Assembly: GCA_002344885.1 (NCBI GenBank)
Contig: DDUQ01000135.1
Location: forward strand, 9,674-27,640
Length of the DNA stretch: 17,967 nucleotides
Direction: 5' to 3'
Source of the DNA: Comamonadaceae bacterium UBA2334
Lineage (GTDB): Bacteria > Pseudomonadota > Gammaproteobacteria > Burkholderiales > Burkholderiaceae_C
A model generated the notes under the pieces. That model made no database searches. It saw nothing but the letters and a program-made list of their open reading frames with translations, and had not been told where the DNA came from. Shown piece by piece: positions 1 through 8,044 of this stretch. Both the position numbers and the translations under genes were made by a program. Numbering within the stretch: the stretch's first letter is position 1; every line of letters starts with the position of its first letter.

Positions 1-496
1 TGTCCAGCATGCGGTCGGCTTCGTCCAGCACGAGCACTTCAACCTGAGAGAGGTCCAGAAAACCCTGCTGTGCCAGATCGAGCAGGCGACCCGGTGTGGC
101 CACCAGGATGTCGACGCCCTTTTTCAGCATGTTGATCTGCGGGTTCATGCCCACGCCGCCGAAGATCACACCTGACGTGAGCGTCAGGTACTTCCCATAG
201 GTTTTGACCGAGTCCTCGACCTGCGCAGCCAGCTCCCGTGTGGGTGTGAGCACCAGGGCGCGAATGGCCTTGCCACCCAGCTTGCCGGTGCCGCCCGTTG
301 ACTGCGAAAGCCTGTGCAGCATGGGCAGGGTGAACGCTGCGGTCTTGCCGGTGCCGGTCTGTGCACCGGCCAGCAGGTCATGGCCGGCCAGCACAGCCGG
401 AATGGCCTGCGCCTGTATGGGCGTGGGTGTCTCGTATCCCTCTTCGCGCACAGCTTGCAGGATGGCCGCAGCCAGGTTCAGTTCGTCAAATGTCAT
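1..496 (-). CDS. rhlE: RhlE-type DEAD-box RNA helicase, N-terminal part (runs off the left edge)
   Basis: ATP-dependent RNA helicase of the DEAD-box family, which remodels RNA in ribosome assembly and mRNA turnover in the cytoplasm. Only the first 165 codons are present; the reading frame is open to base 1. Visible motifs in order are the start MTFDELNLAAAIL, the Q motif (TPTPIQAQ, residues 23-30), Walker A AQTGTGKT (45-52), motif Ia PTRELAAQ (85-92), motif Ib TPGRLLDL (134-141) and motif II DEAD (158-161). The start and Q-motif region closely resemble RhlE proteins rather than DbpA or SrmB. The ATG at 496-494 is the usual RhlE start, although no strong Shine-Dalgarno sequence precedes it. 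The gene is divergent from ettA across a 264-bp gap. Family assignment is firm; the symbol rhlE is a subfamily inference, since the C-terminal half is outside the window. Confidence 0.9.
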   Translation of the reverse strand, partial: MTFDELNLAAAILQAVREEGYETPTPIQAQAIPAVLAGHDLLAGAQTGTGKTAAFTLPMLHRLSQSTGGTGKLGGKAIRALVLTPTRELAAQVEDSVKTYGKYLTLTSGVIFGGVGMNPQINMLKKGVDILVATPGRLLDLAQQGFLDLSQVEVLVLDEADRMLD

Positions 497-760
497 TTTT
501 ATTGGCACCCGTCCGGGGTGCTGGGAGCATGCCCGTGCCATCCGCTTTCGTCGGGGGACGGTCAGTCTGGGGCCTGCAGTTGGTGTTCGGGAGTGCCCGC
601 TGACCTGTGGCAGGTGGCGCGCTGTGCTCCCCGGCAGTGTGCCGGTCAGTGCGCCGACTGTGACGCATGACGGGCTGTATTGTCGCATGCGCGGATAATT
701 CGGGGTTTGGACATTTTGCGTGTTGCGAGGTGTTCCCCGTATTTCAGAAAGAGAGTCTCC

Positions 761-2425
761 ATGGCCCAGTATGTTTTTTCCATGAACCGGGTGTGCAAAA
801 CGGTGCCACCCAAGCGCCAGATCCTGAAGAACATTTCCCTCAGTTTCTTCCCTGGAGCCAAGATTGGCGTGTTGGGCCTGAACGGTTCGGGCAAGTCGAC
901 CCTGCTCAAAATCATGGCGGGGGTTGACAAGGAGATCGAGGGCGAGGCCATCCCCATGCCCGGCATCAAGATCGGGTACCTGCCCCAGGAGCCGCAACTG
1001 GCGCCCGAGCAGACCGTGCGCCAGGCTGTGGAAGAGGGTATCGGTGGTGCGCTGGCCGCCAAACAGCGGCTGGAAGAGGTGTACGCCGCCTACGCGGAGC
1101 CCGACGCCGACTTCGATGCGCTGGCGGCCGAGCAGGCAGAACTGGAGGCCATCATCGCCGCATCGGGCTCTGAAAATGCCGATTTGCAGTTGGAACTGGC
1201 CGCCGATGCGTTGAACCTGCCGCCCTGGGAGGCCACGATCAAGAACCTGTCGGGTGGTGAAAAGCGCCGTGTTGCGCTGTGCCGGCTGCTGTTGTCAAAA
1301 CCCGACATGTTGTTGCTCGACGAGCCGACCAACCACCTGGACGCCGAAAGCGTGCACTGGCTCGAGCAGTTTTTGCAGCGCTTCTCCGGCACGGTGGTGG
1401 CCATTACCCATGACCGTTATTTCCTGGACAACGCGGCCGAGTGGATTCTGGAACTGGACCGTGGCCAAGGCATTCCCTACAAGGGCAATTACACCGACTG
1501 GCTGGACCAGAAAGAGCGTCGTCTGGAGACTGAACAGAAGACCGAAGACGCCCGCATGAAGGCCATGAAGGAGGAATTGAAGTGGGTGCGCTCGAATGCC
1601 AAGGGCCGCCAGGCCAAGAGCAAGGCGCGTCTGGCGCGTTTCGAGGAGTTGAGCGATGTCGACTACCAGAAGCGCAACGAGACGAATGAAATTTTCATTC
1701 CTGTCGCGGAGCGTCTGGGGGCTCAGGTCATCGAGTTCAACAACGTCACCAAATCGTTCGGCGACCGCCTGCTGATCGACAACCTGAGTTTTGCCGTGCC
1801 AGCGGGTGCCATCATCGGCATCATCGGCCCCAACGGTGCGGGCAAGTCGACCCTCTTCCGCATGATCCAGGGCGTGGAAAAGCCGGACAGTGGCAGCATC
1901 ACCATCGGCCAGACCGCCAAGCTGGCGTTTGTAGATCAGAGCCGTGAAAGCCTGGATGGCAGCAAGACCGTCTGGGAAGACGTGTCCGGCGGACTCGACA
2001 ACATCACGGTGGGCAAGTTCGTGATGCCCAGCCGTGCCTACATTGGCCGCTTCAACTTCAAGGGCAACGACCAGCAGAAACTGGTGGGCAGTCTGTCGGG
2101 CGGTGAGCGCGGCCGTTTGCACCTGGCGAAAACACTGGCACAGGGCGGCAACGTGCTGATGCTGGACGAGCCCTCCAACGACCTGGACGTGGAAACCCTG
2201 CGTGCGCTGGAAGAGGCGCTGCTGGAGTTTGCCGGTAGCGCCATGGTCATTTCCCACGACCGCTGGTTCCTCGACCGCATCTGTACCCACATCCTGGCGT
2301 ACGAAGGTGACTCGCAATGGAAGTTCTTCGACGGCAACTTCACCGAGTACGAAGAAGACAAGAAGAAGCGTCTGGGTGAAGAGGGTGCAAGGCCCAAGCG
2401 TGCACGCTTCAAGTCGTTGAAGTGA
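761..2425 (+). CDS. ettA: Energy-dependent translational throttle protein EttA (ABC-F ATPase)
   Basis: ABC-F protein with two ATPase domains and no membrane domain. EttA binds the ribosomal E site and gates the first elongation step according to energy status. The 554-residue length matches E. coli EttA (555), and the opening MAQYVFSMNRVCKTVPPKR is nearly the family consensus. Domain 1 has Walker A GLNGSGKS (39-46), signature LSGGE (163-167) and DEPTNHLD (187-194). The arm insertion lies around 95-140. The tRNA-contacting linker is around 240-325, with the basic patch KGRQAKSKARLARFEEL. Domain 2 has Walker A GPNGAGKS (356-363), LSGGE (445-449) and DEPSNDLD (469-476), where Ser replaces the usual Thr. 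The frame stays open upstream to 680, but the ATG at 761 gives the family start and follows a purine-rich stretch (AGAAAGAGAG). A DUF1415 gene follows after 78 bp. Confidence 0.96.
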   Translation: MAQYVFSMNRVCKTVPPKRQILKNISLSFFPGAKIGVLGLNGSGKSTLLKIMAGVDKEIEGEAIPMPGIKIGYLPQEPQLAPEQTVRQAVEEGIGGALAAKQRLEEVYAAYAEPDADFDALAAEQAELEAIIAASGSENADLQLELAADALNLPPWEATIKNLSGGEKRRVALCRLLLSKPDMLLLDEPTNHLDAESVHWLEQFLQRFSGTVVAITHDRYFLDNAAEWILELDRGQGIPYKGNYTDWLDQKERRLETEQKTEDARMKAMKEELKWVRSNAKGRQAKSKARLARFEELSDVDYQKRNETNEIFIPVAERLGAQVIEFNNVTKSFGDRLLIDNLSFAVPAGAIIGIIGPNGAGKSTLFRMIQGVEKPDSGSITIGQTAKLAFVDQSRESLDGSKTVWEDVSGGLDNITVGKFVMPSRAYIGRFNFKGNDQQKLVGSLSGGERGRLHLAKTLAQGGNVLMLDEPSNDLDVETLRALEEALLEFAGSAMVISHDRWFLDRICTHILAYEGDSQWKFFDGNFTEYEEDKKKRLGEEGARPKRARFKSLK

Positions 2426-2493
2426 TGGCGGCCCGTTGGCTTGCTGCTGGGTGTTTGCGTGGCACCCATGCCTGCGGTGTGTCAGCTTTTGAC

Positions 2494-2498
2494 GGAGG
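2494..2498 (+). promoter_or_regulatory. Ribosome binding site deciding the GTG start of the DUF1415 gene
   Basis: GGAGG lies five bases before GTG 2504. It favours this start over the upstream in-frame ATGs at 2441 and 2468, which have no comparable site and would add 21 or 12 residues that do not look like the family. Confidence 0.75.
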
Positions 2499-2503
2499 TA
2501 CCT

Positions 2504-3049
2504 GTGACCACTGAAGACGAGGTGCTGGCGGCGACGCGCCGCTGGCTGGAGGAAGCTGTCATCGGGCTGAATCTGTGCCCGTTCGCCAAAGCGGTGTATG
2601 TCAAGAACCAGGTACGGCTGGTGGTGAGTCAGGCTCGGCACATTGACGGTTTCCTGGATGATCTGGACAGGGAACTCGAGCTGCTGAAGAACACGCCGGG
2701 CGAGGAGGTGGACACCACGCTGCTGGTGCACCCCACGTTGTTCCCCGACTTTTTCGTGTTCAACGATTTCCTGAACGTGGCCGACGAAGTGTTGGCGGAG
2801 CACGAGCTGGAGGGTGTGGTGCAGATCGCGCCGTTTCACCCACAGTTTGTGTTCGAGGGCGAGCCGGAGGGTGACATGAGCCACTTCACCAACCGGTCAC
2901 CGTACCCGACGCTGCACCTGATTCGCGAAGAGAGCCTGGGCAAGGCCATCGATTCCTTTGGCGACACCGATGTGATTTACGAACGCAACATTGACGTGTT
3001 ACGCAAGCTGGGCCCGGAGGGCTGGAAGCGGTTGCTGGCCACGCCGTGA
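2504..3049 (+). CDS. DUF1415 family protein, GTG start
   Basis: Small soluble protein of 181 residues belonging to the DUF1415 family, whose biochemical role is unknown to me. Family hallmarks seen are LNLCPFAKAV (22-31, with a conserved Cys25), HPTLF (76-80), IAPFHPQFVFEGE (108-120) and NRSPYPTLHLIREES (130-144). The frame is open from 2441, but GTG at 2504 is chosen because GGAGG at 2494-2498 sits five bases upstream and the family alignment begins near this point. There is no signal peptide or membrane segment. It lies 78 bp after ettA and 92 bp before the DUF1631 gene on the same strand, so co-transcription with ettA is plausible. Conserved Cys and His residues hint at metal or redox chemistry, but that is inference only. 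Confidence 0.88.
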   Translation: MTTEDEVLAATRRWLEEAVIGLNLCPFAKAVYVKNQVRLVVSQARHIDGFLDDLDRELELLKNTPGEEVDTTLLVHPTLFPDFFVFNDFLNVADEVLAEHELEGVVQIAPFHPQFVFEGEPEGDMSHFTNRSPYPTLHLIREESLGKAIDSFGDTDVIYERNIDVLRKLGPEGWKRLLATP

Positions 3050-3131
3050 CCCCATCTGCTTGAATTTTTGTGGTTTTTGTGACTCAGCGCTTGTTTGATA
3101 TACATTATCAGCTATCAATAAGTGTGTAAAC

Positions 3132-3137
3132 GGAGGG
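3132..3137 (+). promoter_or_regulatory. Ribosome binding site deciding the TTG start of the DUF1631 gene
   Basis: GGAGGG lies four bases before TTG 3142. The first in-frame ATG is about 78 bases further on and has no comparable site, so the rare TTG start is preferred. The preceding stretch around 3060-3130 is unusually AT-rich for this genome and may hold a promoter, but I could not place -35 and -10 boxes convincingly. Confidence 0.65.
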
Positions 3138-3141
3138 TGTT

Positions 3142-5589
3142 TTGAGTCATCAGAAATCGGGTGAAGGCTTGGCCAGGGGGGGGGCATCTCCCGCGCTGAA
3201 GGCTTGTCTCAGTCGGGCGATGGACGAGTCCCGCAGCCTGATCGGTCGCTGGACGGCTGGCGTGCTCGAGGTGTTGCGTCAGCAGGAGTCATGGGCGGTC
3301 GGCCCTGCCCAGCGCGCTGATTTCTCCCGTGCCGTACAGCAGTTGTCGCAGGCGAGAGACTCGTTCGCAGACCGGTGGGTGCAAGCGTGGTCGGATGCGG
3401 TGACCGAGGCGTTGCGTCATCCCGGCCAAACCGGCGCACCCAAGCGATCGCTCGACAGCATCAGCTTCGACGAGCTCGAACTCATGGATGACTTCCAGAT
3501 ACAGGCCACGGTTCAAGTGGCCAGACTGGAGCAGGCTGTTCAGGGTGCGGCTGGCGACGCCTTGACCGAATTGAGCGCGTTGCTCAGCCGTGCACAGGGC
3601 TTGTCCGCCAACCGTCCCGAACACAATCCCCTGCGGCCCGACGTGGCCATCAAGGCCTTGCGCATCACCATGGAGAGCACGACACGCGACAAAGCTGTGC
3701 GTGCCCTCTGGCTGACGCATGGCACCGAGTTGCTGGGGCAGGAATTGCAGGTGCTGTACCAGACACTGATCGGCGTGCTGTTGCAACTCGGCATCAAACC
3801 CGCTGATTACAAGGTGGTGCATGCACCTGTGGCGGCCACGGTATCGCGTTCGGGCAGTGGTGGGCATCACCGTCCGCCGGGCCTCGCAGAGGTGCACCAT
3901 GCTGCTCCGCAGCAGGTCCTGGATGTGGGTGGCGACGCAGGGGCATCGGGTTTCCTGACGCTCGACCATTTGCATGATTTGCTTGTCAGCGGTGCAGGGA
4001 CTTTGCCGCAGCCGTCAGCGGGACAGGTACCGCCTCCACCCCCACCTGCTGCGGTGCCCATGATCGATTTCCCGGCCACCTACCTGCCACCGGCGGCCGA
4101 AGCCAGCAAGCGCAGGGGTGCCCAACCGAATACGAAGGCTGTGGACGCATCCACTTCGCCAGAAGCAGGCTCCCCGTTGCAGGCCTTGGCCAGTGAGGTG
4201 GTGACCCTGATGCTGACCGGCATGGCGCAAGATGCCCGGCTGCTGCCACCTGTGCGTGGCGTGTTGCAGCAGCTTCAGCCGGCCTTGCTGCGGATTGCAC
4301 GGGACGAACCACGGTTTTTTGTGGACCGACAGAACCCGGCGCGCAAGTTGCTGGACGAAATCACCCACCGCAGCCTCGGATTCAGCCAGGAAAGTGCGCC
4401 CGGATTCGCCGCGTTCCGGGCCAGGCTGGAAGATCTGGTGCCTCTGCTGGCACGCACAGACGTGCGCTTGGGTTCGCTGTTTGAAACCGCGCTGGACGTC
4501 GTCGCTGCTGCCGATACCGGGCCAGACGAGCAGGGTGCGCAAAACCTGGAAAAAGGGCGGGCGGTGGCCCACCTGATGCAGGCCGAGCAGCGTTTCCTGG
4601 TGGCCGATCGGGTGGCCAAAGAGCTGTCTTTGCGACGCGATTTCGAACTGGCCGACAAGGCGGTGCGCAAATTCCTGAAAGGGCCTTGGGCGCAGGTGAT
4701 TGCCCAGGCCCAACTGGAGCCTGACCGTGGCACCGAGAAAGCCGGTGCAAAAGCTGATGGAAAAGTTGATGTAAAAGCGCGCATGCCAGCCGACATGCGT
4801 TACCTGGGTGTGGTTTCGGACCTGATCTGGAGCAGCCGGGTCGATGCGGCCCGGCGCAACCGCGCCCGGCTCGCAAGGGTCATTCCCGGGATGCTGCGCA
4901 CCCTGCGGGAGGGGCTGCAAACCATCGGTTACAACGGCGCGGCGTCCAGCCAGTTCATCAGCACCCTGATGGGCTTGCACGCCCAAGCTCTCCGTTCGGA
5001 GCCGGACGGTGAGGTGGCGCATCGGGCACTGGGCGATGCCCGGCTTGATCCGGCAGCGGATCCGACAGGAAACGCAGCAGAACATGCCGGCTCGTTTGTG
5101 GACTCCGGTTCAGGGAGCGATGCGCAACGTCCCTGGGTGAAACCGTCCGAGGCCGAAGATTCGGGTTTCATGGACAGCGAATATCCCGCATCGGGCGGGT
5201 CCTCAGCGGTCAAACGCAAAGGTGTGCGGGTTGATGTGTTGTTGCTGGACGATGAGCTTCCCATCGACGAGGTGCCCGAGCTGGAGATGGGTGCTTGGGT
5301 CGATCTGGCCCGTGTGTCAGGCGAGTGGGTCCGCTTGCAACTGGCCTGGAAAAGTCCCCACGGTCTCATGTACCTGTTTGGCAGTCAGGGTGGACGGACC
5401 AGTTCCATGAGCCGGCGCGCATTCGAGGACCTCTACCGCTCGTCTCGCATCAAGTTGGTCGCAGCCAACAGTGTGGTTGACGACGCGCTGAGTCAGGTGC
5501 TCGACGTCGCCACGCGCAACAGCGCCCGTCAACCTGCGCCAGAGGGGCACACCACCGTTTACCCCGATCTGTTGCCACCTCTGTCCTGA
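3142..5589 (+). CDS. DUF1631 family protein (large, multi-segment, TTG start)
   Basis: Protein of 815 residues that I assign to DUF1631, a proteobacterial family of unknown function sometimes mislabelled thymidine phosphorylase. The N-terminal helical segment (about 1-225) carries the typical SFDELELMDDFQIQATVQVARL and NPLRPDVAIKALR stretches. A linker rich in Pro, His, Gly and Ala follows (about 225-345, with six consecutive prolines near 297). A second helical region covers about 345-640. A Gly/Ser/Asp-rich linker (about 640-690) leads to a C-terminal domain (about 690-800). That domain has alternating hydrophobic residues, WVRLQLAWKSPHGLMYLF and GGRTSSMSRRAFEDL, and looks like a small beta-barrel in the manner of PilZ-like folds; this last point is inference. 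There is no signal peptide or membrane segment. It converges with the deaminase gene, with only 14 bp between stop codons. Function is not known. Confidence 0.85.
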   Translation: MSHQKSGEGLARGGASPALKACLSRAMDESRSLIGRWTAGVLEVLRQQESWAVGPAQRADFSRAVQQLSQARDSFADRWVQAWSDAVTEALRHPGQTGAPKRSLDSISFDELELMDDFQIQATVQVARLEQAVQGAAGDALTELSALLSRAQGLSANRPEHNPLRPDVAIKALRITMESTTRDKAVRALWLTHGTELLGQELQVLYQTLIGVLLQLGIKPADYKVVHAPVAATVSRSGSGGHHRPPGLAEVHHAAPQQVLDVGGDAGASGFLTLDHLHDLLVSGAGTLPQPSAGQVPPPPPPAAVPMIDFPATYLPPAAEASKRRGAQPNTKAVDASTSPEAGSPLQALASEVVTLMLTGMAQDARLLPPVRGVLQQLQPALLRIARDEPRFFVDRQNPARKLLDEITHRSLGFSQESAPGFAAFRARLEDLVPLLARTDVRLGSLFETALDVVAAADTGPDEQGAQNLEKGRAVAHLMQAEQRFLVADRVAKELSLRRDFELADKAVRKFLKGPWAQVIAQAQLEPDRGTEKAGAKADGKVDVKARMPADMRYLGVVSDLIWSSRVDAARRNRARLARVIPGMLRTLREGLQTIGYNGAASSQFISTLMGLHAQALRSEPDGEVAHRALGDARLDPAADPTGNAAEHAGSFVDSGSGSDAQRPWVKPSEAEDSGFMDSEYPASGGSSAVKRKGVRVDVLLLDDELPIDEVPELEMGAWVDLARVSGEWVRLQLAWKSPHGLMYLFGSQGGRTSSMSRRAFEDLYRSSRIKLVAANSVVDDALSQVLDVATRNSARQPAPEGHTTVYPDLLPPLS

Positions 5590-5603
5590 CGAAGGCGATT
5601 GAT

Positions 5604-6926
5604 TCAAAAACCGGTGGTGATGGCACCGGTCACGTCGCCCGTGTCAGACACGAGCGGCATCCACGGCCATTTGTCAAACGTCGTGCAGGGATGCGAGATG
5701 CCCAGCGCCACGCGGTCGCCGGGCACGAGCTGGGACGAAGAGGCACCGCTGCTGCCCATGTCGAGGTAAGCGTGCTGGTCATTCAGTTGCACAACGCGCC
5801 ACTCAGGTGGTGCGGCCTCGGGTGTGCGCAGGCCAGCTGGGCACCACCGCACCGGCACGGGGGCACCCATGTCGAACGACAGGTCGCGTTTGCCCGCGTT
5901 CAGGATGGCCAGGTGGGGCTCGGGCCGGGACTGCACCACGCACCAGACTTCCAGGGCAGCCCGCAAGCCGCTGCCACAGTCGGGCCATTCGTGGGCCGGA
6001 ACCGTTTGCGTCAACCGCTCGCAGGCCAGATGCCCCAGGCGTTTGTAAAACCCATCGTCGTGGGTGATGTAGCAACCCGAACGCAGCAAACCTCTGACGG
6101 GTTTGGAGAGGGTGGGTTTCAGTCGGTCGGCCACCAGGTCATAAACGGCTGATCCACCCGACGTTACCAGCACTTCCGGCGTGTCGGCGAACAGCCCTGC
6201 CGCGTCGCAGGCGTGTGTCAGCACGTGGACGGTCTGGAGCAAACCGTTGACCAGGGTCGTGTCTGCAACATGGTCACCCTTGGCCCACAGGCCCTCATAG
6301 CACTCTACCCCCACCAGTCGCACCGCCGGGCTGGCGTGTGCGGCGTGCGCCAGGACCAGCGCCTGTTCCAGGGTGCGGCAACCCGTGCGGCCCGATTGCA
6401 TGCCCAACTCGACCAGGACGTCGAAGGGCGGAACCGTGCGCTGGTTCTCAGGCGGGATGCGGGCCCAGTGGCTTTCGATGGCGGCCAGTTGTTCAATGGA
6501 GTCGAGCAAAAACGGTGCTTGCAGGGCCGTGTGCGCCTGGCGCAACTTTGCGAGCCAGGTCAGGTCATGCGCCAGCAGCACCTGGTTTGCAATGATGGCG
6601 CGTTGCACACCCGCCGCGACACCGAACGCCAGCTGAGCGACGCTGGCAAACGTGATGCCCCATGCGCCCTGCGCCAACTGCATCTGGAACAGTTCCGGCG
6701 AGAGCGTGGTTTTGCCGTGCGGGGCCAAATCCACGCCGGCACGGTTGACCAACTGCTGCATCCACCCCAGGTTGTGGGCCAGGGCAGCGCGTTTCAGCGT
6801 GGCGCTGGGGAGGGGCCAATCGTCTTGCAGCACATGCCAACCTTGTTGGCCGACAGCCGACGCTGGCATGGGCGGTGCCCAGGAGGGGTAGCCTTTGCAG
6901 GCCGCGGCAGACAGCACCCGGGTCAT
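5604..6926 (-). CDS. Amino acid deaminase, PLP fold-III (D-threonine aldolase / D-serine dehydratase-like)
   Basis: Cytoplasmic PLP enzyme of 440 residues with an alanine-racemase-type N-terminal barrel. The family cleaves or deaminates D-amino acids and beta-hydroxy amino acids, for example D-serine to pyruvate and ammonia. The probable PLP lysine is K72 in DLAPHGKTTLSP. The barrel continues through VLVELGMQSGRTGC, LVGVECYEGLWAKGD and VTSGGSAVYD. The C-terminal beta domain ends in GISHPCTTFDKW, where H412 and C414 occupy the place of the zinc-binding His/Cys pair of eukaryotic D-serine dehydratase. The frame stays open to 7097, but ATG 6926 is chosen because it overlaps the previous gene's stop by four bases (ATGA), typical of translational coupling. 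It is the last gene of the Aap cluster. The exact substrate cannot be read from sequence; threo-hydroxyaspartate, D-Ser and D-Thr are all possible. Confidence 0.85.
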   Translation of the reverse strand: MTRVLSAAACKGYPSWAPPMPASAVGQQGWHVLQDDWPLPSATLKRAALAHNLGWMQQLVNRAGVDLAPHGKTTLSPELFQMQLAQGAWGITFASVAQLAFGVAAGVQRAIIANQVLLAHDLTWLAKLRQAHTALQAPFLLDSIEQLAAIESHWARIPPENQRTVPPFDVLVELGMQSGRTGCRTLEQALVLAHAAHASPAVRLVGVECYEGLWAKGDHVADTTLVNGLLQTVHVLTHACDAAGLFADTPEVLVTSGGSAVYDLVADRLKPTLSKPVRGLLRSGCYITHDDGFYKRLGHLACERLTQTVPAHEWPDCGSGLRAALEVWCVVQSRPEPHLAILNAGKRDLSFDMGAPVPVRWCPAGLRTPEAAPPEWRVVQLNDQHAYLDMGSSGASSSQLVPGDRVALGISHPCTTFDKWPWMPLVSDTGDVTGAITTGF

Positions 6927-7261
6927 GCCAGCGCGCTGGCTGCTTTGTTGGCCCAAGTGCGCAGGCTGTCGAGGAGGTCGCGCTGGCTGAACGAGCAGCT
7001 CTCCTCGGCAAACAGGGCACTGGACTCCAGCCTGCCCACCACGTCCTGCAACACGGTCATGTATCGGGGCGGCAAGTGGGTGCGCAAGGCGGGGCAACCC
7101 GAATGCAGCCAGGTTGACAGGGCCCGCACATCGGCAGGTGTCTGTTGCCAGTTGTCGAGCAATTTCAGCAGGTGTGTCAGCTCACCAGTGGCGACAGACA
7201 CGCCAGGTATTGCAGATGCGGCGGGTGCAACGGGGACGGCTGGTGCTTCGGGCTGTGCCAT
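6923..7261 (-). CDS. Unknown 112-residue protein, coupled between aapP and the deaminase
   Basis: I do not recognise this protein. It begins with an Ala/Pro/Val-rich, probably disordered stretch (residues 1-25). A mainly helical segment follows with NWQQTPADVRALSTWLHSG, PPRYMTVLQDVVGRLES and FSQRDLLDSLRTWANKA. There is no signal peptide, membrane segment or metal motif; the two cysteines (in SGC and ESC) are not in a CxxC arrangement. Its ATG shares one base with the aapP stop (TGATG), and its own TGA overlaps the deaminase ATG by four bases, so all three are probably translated as a coupled unit. That tight packing is the main evidence that it is a real gene. Its position suggests a role tied to amino-acid uptake or deamination, such as a small regulatory or chaperone subunit, but this is inference. 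Confidence 0.75.
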   Translation of the reverse strand: MAQPEAPAVPVAPAASAIPGVSVATGELTHLLKLLDNWQQTPADVRALSTWLHSGCPALRTHLPPRYMTVLQDVVGRLESSALFAEESCSFSQRDLLDSLRTWANKAASALA

Positions 7262-8004
7262 CAGTGCCCCAGAATTTTGGACAGGAAGTCGCGGCTGCGT
7301 TCGTTCTGTGGGTGGTTGAAGAATTCGTGCGGTGTGTTCTGCTCCACGATCTGCCCCTGGTCCATGAAGATCACCCGGTCGGCCACCGCTTTGGCAAAGC
7401 CCATTTCGTGGGTCACGCAGATCATGGTGATGCCCTGGCTGGCCATTTCGACCATGACGTCCAGCACCTCTTTGATCATTTCAGGATCCAATGCCGACGT
7501 GGGCTCGTCAAACAGCATGATCTTGGGTTTCAGGCACAACGCACGGGCAATCGCCACCCGTTGCTGCTGACCGCCTGACAACTGCAGCGGGTACTTGCCG
7601 GCCTGTTCCGCAATGCGCACGCGTTTGAGCTGTGCCATCGCACGTTCTTCAGCTTCCTTCTTGGGCATCTTGCCCACCCAGATAGGCGACAGCGTCAGGT
7701 TCTCCAGCACGGTCAGGTGCGGGAACAGGTTGAACTGCTGGAACACCATGCCCACTTCCTTGCGGACCTGGTCGATGGCTTTTACGTCGTCGGTCAACTC
7801 GGTGCCATCGACCACCAACCGACCTTGCTGGTGCTCCTCCAGGCGGTTGATGCAGCGGATCATGGTCGATTTGCCCGAGCCGGACGGGCCGCACACCACG
7901 ATGCGTTCACCCTTGGCCACGGAGAGGTCAATGTCGCGCAGCACATGGAAGTTGTTGCCGTACCACTTGTTGACCTTCTCGAAAGTGATGATGGGTTCAG
8001 TCAT
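7261..8004 (-). CDS. aapP: Polar amino-acid ABC transporter ATP-binding protein (AapP/GlnQ type)
   Basis: ATPase subunit of a polar amino-acid importer on the inner face of the cytoplasmic membrane. The 247-residue length is standard. Motifs are Walker A GPSGSGKS (39-46), Q-loop FQQFNLFPH (88-96), signature LSGGQQQR (142-149), Walker B IMLFDE (162-167) and H-loop His199 in VTHEMGF. The opening ITFEKVNKWYGNNFHVLRDI and the HEFFNHPQNERSRDFLSKILGH ending are typical of the polar amino-acid transporter (PAAT) family. ATG 8004 has GGGA about seven bases upstream. It lies 40 bp after aapM, and its stop overlaps the start of the 112-codon gene by one base. The symbol follows cluster architecture: two large permeases as in the Rhizobium Aap general L-amino-acid system. 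Confidence 0.93.
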   Translation of the reverse strand: MTEPIITFEKVNKWYGNNFHVLRDIDLSVAKGERIVVCGPSGSGKSTMIRCINRLEEHQQGRLVVDGTELTDDVKAIDQVRKEVGMVFQQFNLFPHLTVLENLTLSPIWVGKMPKKEAEERAMAQLKRVRIAEQAGKYPLQLSGGQQQRVAIARALCLKPKIMLFDEPTSALDPEMIKEVLDVMVEMASQGITMICVTHEMGFAKAVADRVIFMDQGQIVEQNTPHEFFNHPQNERSRDFLSKILGH

Positions 8005-8044
8005 GTTGTATTCCCAATATGTGTAGCTGAAAACCTATGCCAGA

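Noticed and set aside
1295..2884. Minus-strand open frame of 529 codons opposite ettA and the DUF1415 gene
   Set aside because: Its product shows no recognisable domain and is rich in His, Gln and Arg as expected from the reverse of GC-rich coding DNA. Both genes on the other strand are certain.
4015..5085. Minus-strand open frame of 356 codons opposite the DUF1631 gene
   Set aside because: Antisense shadow of a recognised family; low-complexity product and no ribosome site.
6213..7319. Plus-strand open frame of 368 codons opposite the deaminase, the 112-codon gene and aapP
   Set aside because: It spans three tightly packed minus-strand genes and its product resembles no family.
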